From: Sphingomonadales bacterium
GTDB taxonomy: Bacteria; Pseudomonadota; Alphaproteobacteria; Sphingomonadales; Sphingomonadaceae
NCBI GenBank assembly: GCA_028871475.1
Contig: JAGWMZ010000030.1
Location: 1-43,904 of the forward strand
Reading direction: 5' to 3'
Length of the DNA stretch: 43,904 bases
How positions within the stretch are numbered: the stretch's first letter is position 1; each line of letters starts with the position of its first letter. The position numbers and the translations under genes were made by a program. The notes under the pieces are model-generated. The model saw only the letters and a program-made list of their open reading frames with translations. It was not told where the DNA came from and made no database searches. Positions 7,718-15,739 of the stretch are shown piece by piece.

Positions 7718-8833
7718 TTGAAAGCTCAGACTATTCTGGTGATCGGCGGCGGCATCGGCGGGCTGACCGCCGCCATTGCGCTGCGTTCCCGGGGGCACCG
7801 GGTCACTGTCATCGAACGCGACCCGACATGGTCGGTCTATGGCGTGGGCATCATCCAGCAATCCAATGTGGTGCGCGCCATGTCGCAACTGGGGCTGCTC
7901 GATGATTACCTCTCGGCCGGCGTCGGTTTCGATGCGGTGGAAATCTTCATGCCCGATGGCCACAAGATCGCCCGCGTGCCGACCCCTCAACTGGTGCCGG
8001 GCAAGCCGGCCAATGTCGGCATTGGCCGCCCCGCGCTGCACAAGGTGCTGGGTGATCGCGCCATAGCCAGCGGCGCGCAGGTGCGGCTGGGGCTGACGGC
8101 GGAGGCGCTGGAGGATGATGGCGCGGGCGTCGATGTGCATTTTTCGGATGGCACGCGCGAGGTCTATGATCTGGTGATCGGCGCCGATGGTGTCTATTCG
8201 CAGACGCGCAAGGCCCTGTTTCCCGACCTGCCCGACCCCGAATTCACCGGACAGGCGGTGTGGCGCTACAATTTCCCGCGCCCGGCCGATCTGGACGTGC
8301 TGCAGGTCTATAACGGCCCGACCGGCGTGGGACTGGTGCCGGTTTCCGATGCGTTGATGTATATGTATGTCACCACGCCGGAGCCGGGCAATCCGCGCTA
8401 TCCGCGTGAGGGGCTGGCGGCGGCCATGCGTGGCAAGCTGGCGCATACCGCCCCCGCCATCCAGGCGCTCGCCCGGCAGATCCTCGATGATGAAGGCGTG
8501 GTCTATCGCCCGCTCGAAGTGCTGCTGGTTGACGGGCCCTGGCACAAGGGGCGCATCGTGCTGGTGGGCGATGCGATCCATGCCACCACCCCGCATCTGG
8601 GCCAGGGGGCAGGCATGGCGGTTGAGGACAGCATCGTGCTGGCCGAGGAGATCGAGCGCGCCGAGACGCCGCAGCAGGCCTTCGAGGCCTATCGCGCCCG
8701 CCGTTTCGAGCGTTGCGCCTATATCGTGCGCGAGAGCCTGGCGATCTGCCACGGCCAGATCGGCAAGGGGCCGCCGGTGGACAATGCCAAGGCCACCCAC
8801 GCGATGTTCGATGTGGTGGCGCAGCCGATCTGA
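7718..8833 (+). CDS. FAD-dependent aromatic monooxygenase (group A flavin hydroxylase)
   Basis: This protein of about 371 residues would hydroxylate an aromatic ring using NAD(P)H and O2. It has an N-terminal Rossmann GGGIGGLTAA motif, a central DLVIGADGVYS segment (DG motif) and the C-terminal flavin motif VLVGDAIHATTPHLGQGAGMAVEDS. The TTG at 7718 is preferred because GGAGAG lies 6 bp upstream and it places the first beta strand (TILVIGGG) normally; an upstream frame opening at 7637 overlaps the LysR gene and would split the operator. It is first in the ring-cleavage operon. The product is probably an ortho-diol for the dioxygenase downstream. Confidence 0.88.
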   Translation: MKAQTILVIGGGIGGLTAAIALRSRGHRVTVIERDPTWSVYGVGIIQQSNVVRAMSQLGLLDDYLSAGVGFDAVEIFMPDGHKIARVPTPQLVPGKPANVGIGRPALHKVLGDRAIASGAQVRLGLTAEALEDDGAGVDVHFSDGTREVYDLVIGADGVYSQTRKALFPDLPDPEFTGQAVWRYNFPRPADLDVLQVYNGPTGVGLVPVSDALMYMYVTTPEPGNPRYPREGLAAAMRGKLAHTAPAIQALARQILDDEGVVYRPLEVLLVDGPWHKGRIVLVGDAIHATTPHLGQGAGMAVEDSIVLAEEIERAETPQQAFEAYRARRFERCAYIVRESLAICHGQIGKGPPVDNAKATHAMFDVVAQPI

Positions 8834-8842
8834 CCGGCCACC

Positions 8843-8916
8843 AGTGGTCCGATTCTGACATTCGATGCCGTGTGACGAAAGGGCGTGCTCGAATGTCAGA
8901 ATCTTTTCGGACCACT
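8843..8916. repeat. Long imperfect palindrome (MITE-like or insertion-element remnant)
   Basis: The left arm (8843-8865) is AGTGGTCCGA followed by TTCTGACATTCGA. The right arm (8889-8916) is its reverse complement except for a 5-base insertion. The loop is 23 bp. The hairpin fills the gap between the monooxygenase and the dioxygenase genes. It could fold in mRNA and adjust expression within the operon, or be a miniature mobile element. There is no T tract, so it does not look like a simple terminator. Confidence 0.7.
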
Positions 8917-8950
8917 AGCAGGATTTTCAAGCTTTCCAGGGGATGTTTCA

Positions 8951-9853
8951 ATGAGCCGCGTGACCGAAATTCGCTATGTGGGCTATGGTCTGCCCGATCT
9001 TGCCGCCGAGCGCATCTTCTACAAGGATCAGTGGAAGCTGGTCGAAGTGGGCGAGCAGGATGGTATGGTCCATTTCGCCGCCGAGGGTGGCGAGGAGGCC
9101 TATGTCGTGCGCCTGCGCCAGAACGAGGAAACGCGCATCGACGTGATCGCCTTGGCCGCGGATACGCGCGCCGATGTCGATGCGCTCCATGACAAGATCA
9201 CCGCGTCGGGCTGCCGCATCATCTTCGCTCCGCGCGATTTGACGACGCTGGGCGGCGGCTATGGCTTTCGCTTCTTCTCGCCCGATGGTCTGCCCTTCGA
9301 GATTTCCAGCGATGTCGCCCGCCGCATTCCGCGCGACCTGGCCCGCTGGGAAGGCGTGCCCCAGAAGATCAGCCACATCGTGCTGCATTCGCCCGATCAC
9401 AAGGCGTTGGTCGCATGGTTCTGCGATGTGCTCGGCTTCAAGGTCAGCGACTGGCTGGGCGATTTCATGTGCTTCCTGCGCTGCAATGGGGCGCATCACC
9501 GCATCGCCATCCTGCCCGGGCCGCCCTGTCTCAACCATGTCGCCTATGACATGCTGAGCCTGGACGACATGATGGCCGGCATTCACCGTCTGAAGCAGGC
9601 AGGCACCGATCTGCGCTGGGGGCCTGGTCGCCATACGGCGGGAAACAACACCTTCAGCTATTTCACCACTCCCGCCGGTTTCGCTGTCGAATACACCTCG
9701 GAGCTGGAGGAGGTCGATTTCGCGACGCATGAAGCCAAGGTCCACGCCCCGGCGCCCGGTGTGATGGACCGCTGGGGTATCGGCGTCGGCGGTCCGCAGA
9801 CCATGCCGCATCCCGCGCCCGACAAGGGCCTGTTCCAGCCGGTGGAGGCGTAA
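8951..9853 (+). CDS. Extradiol ring-cleavage dioxygenase (VOC superfamily, type I)
   Basis: This 300-residue two-domain VOC protein has the usual length of BphC- or catechol 2,3-dioxygenase-type enzymes, which open catechols next to the diol with Fe(II) and O2. Three likely metal ligands are in place in the C-terminal domain: H142 (SHIVLHS), H196 (LNHVAYD) and E247 (FAVEYTS). The ATG at 8951 follows AGGGGATG; a frame from 8885 would run through the palindrome and is rejected. It follows a flavin hydroxylase and precedes a C-C hydrolase, giving a classical meta-cleavage order. The substrate is unknown. Confidence 0.88.
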   Translation: MSRVTEIRYVGYGLPDLAAERIFYKDQWKLVEVGEQDGMVHFAAEGGEEAYVVRLRQNEETRIDVIALAADTRADVDALHDKITASGCRIIFAPRDLTTLGGGYGFRFFSPDGLPFEISSDVARRIPRDLARWEGVPQKISHIVLHSPDHKALVAWFCDVLGFKVSDWLGDFMCFLRCNGAHHRIAILPGPPCLNHVAYDMLSLDDMMAGIHRLKQAGTDLRWGPGRHTAGNNTFSYFTTPAGFAVEYTSELEEVDFATHEAKVHAPAPGVMDRWGIGVGGPQTMPHPAPDKGLFQPVEA

Positions 9854-9858
9854 TTCTC

Positions 9859-11031
9859 GTGGCTCTGTTCGAATATTTTCCGAATTACATCTGGAACCTG
9901 TCGGTTTCGATCGCGATGGAGTCGGGCGCGCAGATCGGTGAGATCATCGACATGTGCCAGCCCATCAAGGATGCGGCGGCCAGTGGTGCGGATGCCGGCA
10001 CGCCCGCCTTCATGAAACAATGGGCCGCGATGGGCGGGAAGCTGCTCGAACTGGCCGCAGAGGATGAGGCCAAGGGGCGCCGGATCAGCGCCAGCAACAA
10101 GCTGGAGCGCGCGGCGCTTTATCTTTTCGTCGCCGAGCGCATGCAGGGGCACGGGGCGCCCGGTCGGCAGGAAACCTATGCGAAGGCATTGGCGAGTTTT
10201 GAAAAATCCACGCAGCTGGGCAGGATCAACCGTGAGCGGGTGGAGATCCCGCTGGCAACCGGCACCATGCCCGCGCTTTACACGCGCGCGGCCGGCGCCC
10301 AAGGACAAGATGGGGGGGCCCATCCGGTGGTGGTCTATTGCAACGGGCTCGATAGCTGCAAGGAACTGCTCTACTGGAGCCGCCTGCCCGAGGCTTTGGC
10401 GCGGCGCGGCATCTCCACCCTCTGCGTTGACCAACCCGGCAGCGGCGAGGCACTGCGCCTGCAGAACCTGCCCGTCGATCCGCACAGCGAACATTGGGCC
10501 GGCAAGGCCATCGATTGGCTGGAGGCCCGCCCCGAGGTGGACCCCAGGCGTATCGGGATGACGGGCATCTCGCTGGGTGGCCATTTCGCGCCGCGCGCCG
10601 TTGCCTATGAACCGCGCTTTGCCAGCGGCGCCTGCTGGGGCGCGAACCACAACTGGCTTGAAGTGCAGCATAAGCGCATGAAGCGCGAGGGCGAAAACCC
10701 CGTGCCGCATTACTGGGCCCATGTCTTCTGGGCCTTTGGCGCCAGCGATATGGATGATTTCCTCAAGAAGGCCGAGGGCATGAACCTCAACGGCCATATG
10801 GGCGGGGTGAAGGTTCCCTTTCTCGTCACCCATGGCGAAAAGGACCGGCAGATCAGCGTCGATTACGCGCATGATTGCTATGAGCAACTGGTCAACTCGC
10901 CCCGCCGCGAGCTGAAAATCTTCACCGCCCGTGAAGGCGGCGTGGAGCATGTCGGCGCCGACAACATGGCCTATGGCCGCGACTATATCGCCGACTGGTT
11001 CGCCGAAACTCTGGGAGGCAATGTCGCATGA
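9859..11031 (+). CDS. Alpha/beta hydrolase, FrsA/2,6-dihydroxypseudooxynicotine hydrolase-like
   Basis: This 390-residue alpha/beta hydrolase has a helical N-terminal extension (about residues 1-125), as in the dihydroxypseudooxynicotine C-C hydrolase group. The triad is visible as S238 (GISLGGHF), D329 (THGEKDRQ) and H364 (GVEHVGADN). It probably cleaves a carbon-carbon bond in the ring-fission product or a related diketone. The GTG at 9859 follows GGTGGAGGCG, 5 bp after the dioxygenase stop. Its last four bases overlap the cyclase start, so it is part of a coupled operon. The exact substrate cannot be read from sequence. Confidence 0.85.
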   Translation: MALFEYFPNYIWNLSVSIAMESGAQIGEIIDMCQPIKDAAASGADAGTPAFMKQWAAMGGKLLELAAEDEAKGRRISASNKLERAALYLFVAERMQGHGAPGRQETYAKALASFEKSTQLGRINRERVEIPLATGTMPALYTRAAGAQGQDGGAHPVVVYCNGLDSCKELLYWSRLPEALARRGISTLCVDQPGSGEALRLQNLPVDPHSEHWAGKAIDWLEARPEVDPRRIGMTGISLGGHFAPRAVAYEPRFASGACWGANHNWLEVQHKRMKREGENPVPHYWAHVFWAFGASDMDDFLKKAEGMNLNGHMGGVKVPFLVTHGEKDRQISVDYAHDCYEQLVNSPRRELKIFTAREGGVEHVGADNMAYGRDYIADWFAETLGGNVA

Positions 11032-11813
11032 CCCGCCGCTTTATCGATCTGTCGATCACCCTGTGCAATGACGTGATCTCGGACCCGCCATTTTTGCGGC
11101 CCGAGATCACCTATCAGACCCATGCCGAAACGGTGGGCGAGATGGAGCATTTCTTCCCCGGCATCACCGCCGAGCAAACGCCCGACGGTGCCGGTTTTGC
11201 CGCCGCCGAATGGGTCAAGCTGACCACGCATAACGGCACCCATCTGGATGCGCCCTGGCATTTCCACCCCACGATGGATGGCGGCAAGCGCGCGATCACC
11301 ATCGATGAAGTGCCGCTCGAATGGTGTTTCCAGAATGGCGTGAAGCTGGATTTCCGTCACTTTCCCGACGGCTATGTCGTCACCGCGCAGGATGTCGAGG
11401 ATGAGCTGAAGCGCATCGGGCACGAACTTCAACCCCTCGACATCGTGCTGATCAACACGGCAGCGGGCGGCGCGCTGGGTCGTCCCGATTTCGTCAATGT
11501 CGGCTGCGGCATGGGCTATGAGGCGACGATGTATCTCACCTCGCGCGGGGTGCGTGTGACGGGTACCGATGCGTGGAGCTGGGACGCGCCCTTCAGCTAT
11601 ACCGCGGAAAAGGTGAAGGAAACGGGCGATACCAGCCTGATCTGGGAGGGGCACAAGGCCGGGCGCGACATCGGCTATTGCCATCTGGAAAAGCTGCATA
11701 ACCTTGAGGCGCTGCCGCCTCATGGCTTCACCGTCTCCTGCTTCCCGCACAAGATCAAGGGCGCCTCGGCGGGCTGGACGCGCGCGGTTGCCATTATTGA
11801 GGACGCCGCTTGA
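11028..11813 (+). CDS. Cyclase-family metal-dependent hydrolase (kynurenine formamidase/isatin hydrolase-like)
   Basis: This 261-residue PF04199 protein carries the metal-binding signature HNGTHLDAPWHF (residues about 68-79). The C-terminal half has GTDAWSWDAPF, which lines the active site in this family. Members hydrolyse amides or cyclic compounds using Mn or Zn. Here the role is probably hydrolysis or lactone opening of a ring-cleavage intermediate. It starts at an ATGA overlap with the hydrolase and ends at a TGATG overlap with the FAH-family gene, showing tight coupling. Confidence 0.85.
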   Translation: MTRRFIDLSITLCNDVISDPPFLRPEITYQTHAETVGEMEHFFPGITAEQTPDGAGFAAAEWVKLTTHNGTHLDAPWHFHPTMDGGKRAITIDEVPLEWCFQNGVKLDFRHFPDGYVVTAQDVEDELKRIGHELQPLDIVLINTAAGGALGRPDFVNVGCGMGYEATMYLTSRGVRVTGTDAWSWDAPFSYTAEKVKETGDTSLIWEGHKAGRDIGYCHLEKLHNLEALPPHGFTVSCFPHKIKGASAGWTRAVAIIEDAA

Positions 11814-12772
11814 TGCGCCTCGCCACGCTCGACAATGGCAAGGCCGATGGCGAACTGGTGGTGGTCTCGCGCGATGGCGAAAGCTATCTGGGCGCGCCGG
11901 GCCTCACCCTGCTTGCGGCCATGGAGGACTGGGCTGCGGCCGAGCCCACGTTGCGCCGCATTTCGGGTCTGGTGGAACAGGGCGCGGGCGGGAAGCTGGA
12001 TCATCGCCGCCTGCTGGCGCCTCTGCCGCGCTCATGGCAATGGCTCGATGGCTCGGCCTTTCCCCAGCATGGCGAGCTGATGCAGAAGGCCTTCAACCTG
12101 CCGCCGATCGAGACCGATCGCCCCCTCATGTATCAGGGCCTGTCCGATCGTTTCCTGCCCGGCCGGGCCGACGTGCCGCTGCCCAGCGAGGCCGACGGCA
12201 TCGACTTCGAAGGCGAGTTCGGCGTCATCACCGACGCCGTGCCGATGGGGACCACGGCAGAGCAGGCGCTCGGGCACATCAAGCTGGTGGTCCAGATCAA
12301 CGACTGGTCGCTGCGCGCGATTGCCCCCATCGAGATGAAGACCGGCTTCGGCTGGGTGCAGGCCAAGCCCGCCTGCAGCATGGCGCCCTTTGCCGTGACG
12401 CCCGATGAACTGGGCGAGGCCTGGGCCGATGGCCGCGTCCATCTGCCGCTGGAGGTGGACCTCAACGGTCAGTGGTTCGGTCTTCCCCATGGGCGCGAGA
12501 TGGCCTTTGGCTTTCATGAGCTGATCGCCCATGCCGCGCGCAGCCGCGATCTGGTGGCGGGCACCATCATCGGTTCGGGCACGGTGTCCAATGCCGCCTA
12601 TGCCACCTGCGGCTCGGCCTGCATTTCGGAACGGCGCGCCATCGAGATGATCAAGGAAGGGCAGCCGCAGACCTCATTTATGCATTTTGGTGACACGGTG
12701 CGCATGGCGGGTGTGACCAGCGATGGTCGCAAGATTTTCGGGGTCATCGAGCAGGCGGTTGTGCAGGCCTGA
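11813..12772 (+). CDS. Fumarylacetoacetate hydrolase (FAH) family protein
   Basis: This 319-residue protein has a C-terminal FAH fold that usually hydrates or hydrolyses 2-keto-4-enoates or acylpyruvates with Mg. Metal-ligand-like acidic residues are seen in DGIDFEGEFGVITDA, followed by QINDWSLRAI and GSGTVSNAAY. The ATG at 11813 shares one base with the cyclase stop codon; a TTG three bases earlier is less likely. It is the last gene of the ring-cleavage operon and is followed by a strong hairpin terminator. It probably splits the linear product into small central metabolites. Confidence 0.87.
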   Translation: MRLATLDNGKADGELVVVSRDGESYLGAPGLTLLAAMEDWAAAEPTLRRISGLVEQGAGGKLDHRRLLAPLPRSWQWLDGSAFPQHGELMQKAFNLPPIETDRPLMYQGLSDRFLPGRADVPLPSEADGIDFEGEFGVITDAVPMGTTAEQALGHIKLVVQINDWSLRAIAPIEMKTGFGWVQAKPACSMAPFAVTPDELGEAWADGRVHLPLEVDLNGQWFGLPHGREMAFGFHELIAHAARSRDLVAGTIIGSGTVSNAAYATCGSACISERRAIEMIKEGQPQTSFMHFGDTVRMAGVTSDGRKIFGVIEQAVVQA

Positions 12773-12808
12773 CAGGCCCATCACCGCGCCATGGTGATGC
12801 GACGATGA

Positions 12809-12838
12809 GGCGCCCGGCGGTTCACCGGGCGCCCTTTT
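12809..12838. terminator. Bidirectional hairpin terminator between convergent operons
   Basis: GGCGCCCGG (12809-12817) pairs perfectly with CCGGGCGCC (12825-12833), followed by C and TTTT (12835-12838). It lies between the ring-cleavage operon (plus) and the GH3 gene (minus). The T tract serves the plus-strand transcript. Confidence 0.85.
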
Positions 12839-12842
12839 GCGT

Positions 12843-15173
12843 TTAGCCGTCCAGCGCCAGCTTGAACACGCCAGTACCGCTGCTGCGCGCCACGGTGATG
12901 GTCAGATCGCCGGGCAGATCGATCCATGCCCCGTCCCACCGGCGCAGCATGCGCGCTTCGATGGGAACGAAGAGATCCACGTCCTCACCCGGCGCCAGAT
13001 GAGCCTTGGCAAAGCCGATCAGCGCCAGTTCGGGCGTGTGGCGATAGAGCTGCACCACCTCTGCGCCGGGACGCGAGCCGACGTTGCGCAGGCGGACGAT
13101 GACACCGCCGGGCGCGCGCCGGGCCGAGAGCCAGTCAAAGCTTGTATAGCCTTGCCCCTCGCCAAAGGCATGCAGTGGCGCGATGCCTTTGGCCGCCATG
13201 CCGCGATAGCCAAGGGCGACACCCTCGGCATAGGGTAGATTGCCCTGCGCGTCGGGCGTGAGGTTCAGGGCCGGATAGTCCTGCTCATGACAGGCCAGCG
13301 TGACAGGCAGGCGCCCGCCCGGTTCACGCGTGCCGACCAGCACATCGGCCAGCGCCGGGCCGAAGCCTTCGCCCGGATACCACGTCAGCATCAGCGCGGC
13401 GGCCTGCGCGCCCCATGTGGCATCGAAGGCATGACCGACATTGGCCACGATCGCCGTGCGCGGATTGGCGGCGCAGACCGCCTCGATCAGGCGGATCTGT
13501 TCGGGCGGCAGGCCGGTGTCGGGGCGGTCCTTGCTCTCGACGCTGGAATCCGAGGTTTCCCCCACCATCAGGATGACCCTGTCGGCCTGACGGGCCGCAG
13601 CGACCGCCCGCGCGAACATGGCCTGCGCACTGTCGGGCCCGCGCACGCCATACCACAGGCCGTGGACGCGGGCGGCGTCATAGTGGAACTCCACCTCGAC
13701 CAGCACCGCGACGCCGGCTTCCAGTTGCAGCGTGGCGCTGTCGGCATCGCCGCGCTTCAGGCTGCCCATGACGTCGCGGGCGGGGATCTTGTCGCGCTTG
13801 TCGATCAGCGTTTCACCATTGACGCACAGCCGCACCATGCCGGTGGCCCCGGCATAGAAGTGGTGCTCGCCGGTCAGTTCGGGGGTGAACCAGCCGCTGG
13901 CGCGGATGGCGGCCGGGGCATCGAACACCCCCTGATCGTGCACGCCCACGAACCACACGAGCGAATTGGTGTCGCGCACCTCGCTGTTGATCGGCGGCTG
14001 GCTCATGTCGCTGCTGGCGAAATACTCCACCGTCATGCCGCGCGGGGCCTGGCCCGAGGCAGGCCGCACCGGCATGGCGGGCAGGCGCGGCTGCGGATCG
14101 ACGCCGGGCTCATAGACAAGATCGGGCCAAAGCGCGCGCAGCGCTTCGAGCGGACGGATCGCCTCGGGCGAGAGGGCGATCTTGGCAAAAGTGCCACCCT
14201 GATAGCAGGGGTTGGCGGCATTGGGACCAATCAGCGCGACACGCCCGCCGGGCGCCAGCGGCAACAGATCGCCCTCATTCTTCAGCAGCACCATGCCTGC
14301 GGCAGCGGCTTCGACCAGCACGGCCTGCGTATCGAGCATGGGCGGTGTCTTGGGGCCGCTCCAGCGGCGGGCGGCACCTGCCACGCGGCTTGCGGCATCC
14401 GCCAGGCGTTCGTGCCCGACCTCGCCCGCTTCCACGGCGGCCAGCGCATGGGCCCCCATGAAGCGCGCGGGCCCCGGCATTTCGAGGTCGAGCCCGCCGC
14501 GCAGCGAGCCCAGCGTGTCATGGGTGCCGAACCAGTCGCTCATCAGGGGGCCGGCAAAGCCCCATTCCTGCTTGACGATGGTGGTGACATGGCCATGTTC
14601 GGCGCAATAGGTGCCGTTGAGGCGGTTATAGGCCAGCAGCATCGCCCCGGCGCCCGCCGCCGCGCACAGTTCAAAGGGCAGCAGATAGACTTCGCGCAAG
14701 CTGCGCTCGTCCACCACCGCGTTCATATGGTCGCGGTCGGTCTCGCTGTCGTTGCAGACCAGATGTTTGGGGCAGGCGCCGGTGCCGGTGGATTGCAGCC
14801 CGGTTACCCATGCCGCGCCCAGCGCGCCGGCCAGCAGCGGGTCTTCGGAAAAATATTCGAAAGCGCGCCCGGCCAGCGGGCTGCGCGCCAGATTGACATT
14901 GGGGGCCAGCACCATGTCAATGCCGCGCGCCACGGCCTCGCCCCCCACCAAAGCGCCCACGCGCCGGGCCAGATCGACATCGAAACTGGCGCCCAGCGCG
15001 GTGGCGCAGGGGCTGAGCAGGGCTACATCGCGTTCGTCCACCCGACCGCTGGCGATGCCCATCGGGCCATCGCTCAGCGTGATCGCGGGGATGTCGGCGT
15101 CTGGCACGGCGGCAGTGGCCCACATGCTGGCCCCGGCGGTGAGGCGTGCCTGATCGGCTGGCGACATCGTCAT
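12843..15173 (-). CDS. Glycoside hydrolase family 3 beta-glucosidase with PA14 insertion
   Basis: This 776-residue GH3 enzyme would release terminal beta-linked sugars from glycosides. The N-terminal barrel contains KHLVCNDSE (K136-H137) and the nucleophile D213 in MSDWFGTHD. A PA14-like carbohydrate-binding domain is inserted at about residues 375-520 (RGMTVEYFASSD to GLWYGVRGP), and the C-terminal fibronectin-like domain ends the protein. No signal peptide is visible, so it should act in the cytoplasm. The ATG at 15173 overlaps the FMN reductase stop (ATGA). It probably removes O-linked glucose from the imported compound. Preferred linkage is unknown. Confidence 0.92.
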   Translation of the reverse strand: MTMSPADQARLTAGASMWATAAVPDADIPAITLSDGPMGIASGRVDERDVALLSPCATALGASFDVDLARRVGALVGGEAVARGIDMVLAPNVNLARSPLAGRAFEYFSEDPLLAGALGAAWVTGLQSTGTGACPKHLVCNDSETDRDHMNAVVDERSLREVYLLPFELCAAAGAGAMLLAYNRLNGTYCAEHGHVTTIVKQEWGFAGPLMSDWFGTHDTLGSLRGGLDLEMPGPARFMGAHALAAVEAGEVGHERLADAASRVAGAARRWSGPKTPPMLDTQAVLVEAAAAGMVLLKNEGDLLPLAPGGRVALIGPNAANPCYQGGTFAKIALSPEAIRPLEALRALWPDLVYEPGVDPQPRLPAMPVRPASGQAPRGMTVEYFASSDMSQPPINSEVRDTNSLVWFVGVHDQGVFDAPAAIRASGWFTPELTGEHHFYAGATGMVRLCVNGETLIDKRDKIPARDVMGSLKRGDADSATLQLEAGVAVLVEVEFHYDAARVHGLWYGVRGPDSAQAMFARAVAAARQADRVILMVGETSDSSVESKDRPDTGLPPEQIRLIEAVCAANPRTAIVANVGHAFDATWGAQAAALMLTWYPGEGFGPALADVLVGTREPGGRLPVTLACHEQDYPALNLTPDAQGNLPYAEGVALGYRGMAAKGIAPLHAFGEGQGYTSFDWLSARRAPGGVIVRLRNVGSRPGAEVVQLYRHTPELALIGFAKAHLAPGEDVDLFVPIEARMLRRWDGAWIDLPGDLTITVARSSGTGVFKLALDG

Positions 15174-15739
15174 GCCGCGATCTCCATGCGAAAACCCATG
15201 ATCTGGCGGGCCATCAGCGTGACCTGCGCGGCGATGCCGTCATCCACCAGCGTGCCATCGGGGGCAAAGGGCTTCTGCTCGACCGAATTGATGGCCAACC
15301 CGATCGGCGTGGGCCAGCCGCGCATGGCATGGACGATGCCGCGCAGCGCGCCCAGCGTCACCCCGCCTGCCTGCCAGCCGGCCGCCGATACGACGAGGCC
15401 CACCGGCATGGCGTCCCAATAGACGCGGGCATCCCCGCGCGTGTCCTCCAGCAGGTCGATGGCATTCTTCACCAGGCCCGAGAGGCCGCCATGATAACCG
15501 GGCGTGCCGATCACCAGCGCATCGGCCCCGCGCACCGCCTCGACCAGCGCGCGCTGCTCCGCGGTGCGCTCGGCGCTTTCGGGGTTGAAATGGGGCAGGG
15601 CGGCCAGCGCCGGCCCATCGAACATCGCGGTTTGCGCCCCCAACGCCTCGCAACCGGCCAGCACGCTGCGGACCAGACGCTCGCTTGAGGAGCCCGGGCG
15701 GAAGGTGCCGCCCAGACCGACGACCTTGCGCACCCTCAC
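15170..15739 (-). CDS. NAD(P)H-dependent FMN reductase
   Basis: This 189-residue flavodoxin-fold protein has the FMN-phosphate loop GGTFRPGSSSERLV near the N terminus and the typical IGTPGYHGGLSGLVKNAIDLL segment at about residues 80-100. The start is a GTG at 15739 that overlaps the upstream luciferase-like gene by four bases (GTGA). The long upstream frame (to 15913) lies inside that gene and is rejected. It most likely supplies reduced FMN to the coupled luciferase-like monooxygenase. Its last four bases overlap the GH3 start. Confidence 0.88.
   Translation of the reverse strand: MRVRKVVGLGGTFRPGSSSERLVRSVLAGCEALGAQTAMFDGPALAALPHFNPESAERTAEQRALVEAVRGADALVIGTPGYHGGLSGLVKNAIDLLEDTRGDARVYWDAMPVGLVVSAAGWQAGGVTLGALRGIVHAMRGWPTPIGLAINSVEQKPFAPDGTLVDDGIAAQVTLMARQIMGFRMEIAA

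Noticed and set aside
9658..10950. 430-codon open frame on the minus strand
   Set aside because: It is the antisense of the alpha/beta hydrolase gene, which has an intact triad.
13287..15422. 711-codon open frame on the plus strand
   Set aside because: It is the antisense shadow of the GH3 gene, where catalytic and PA14 motifs are clear.
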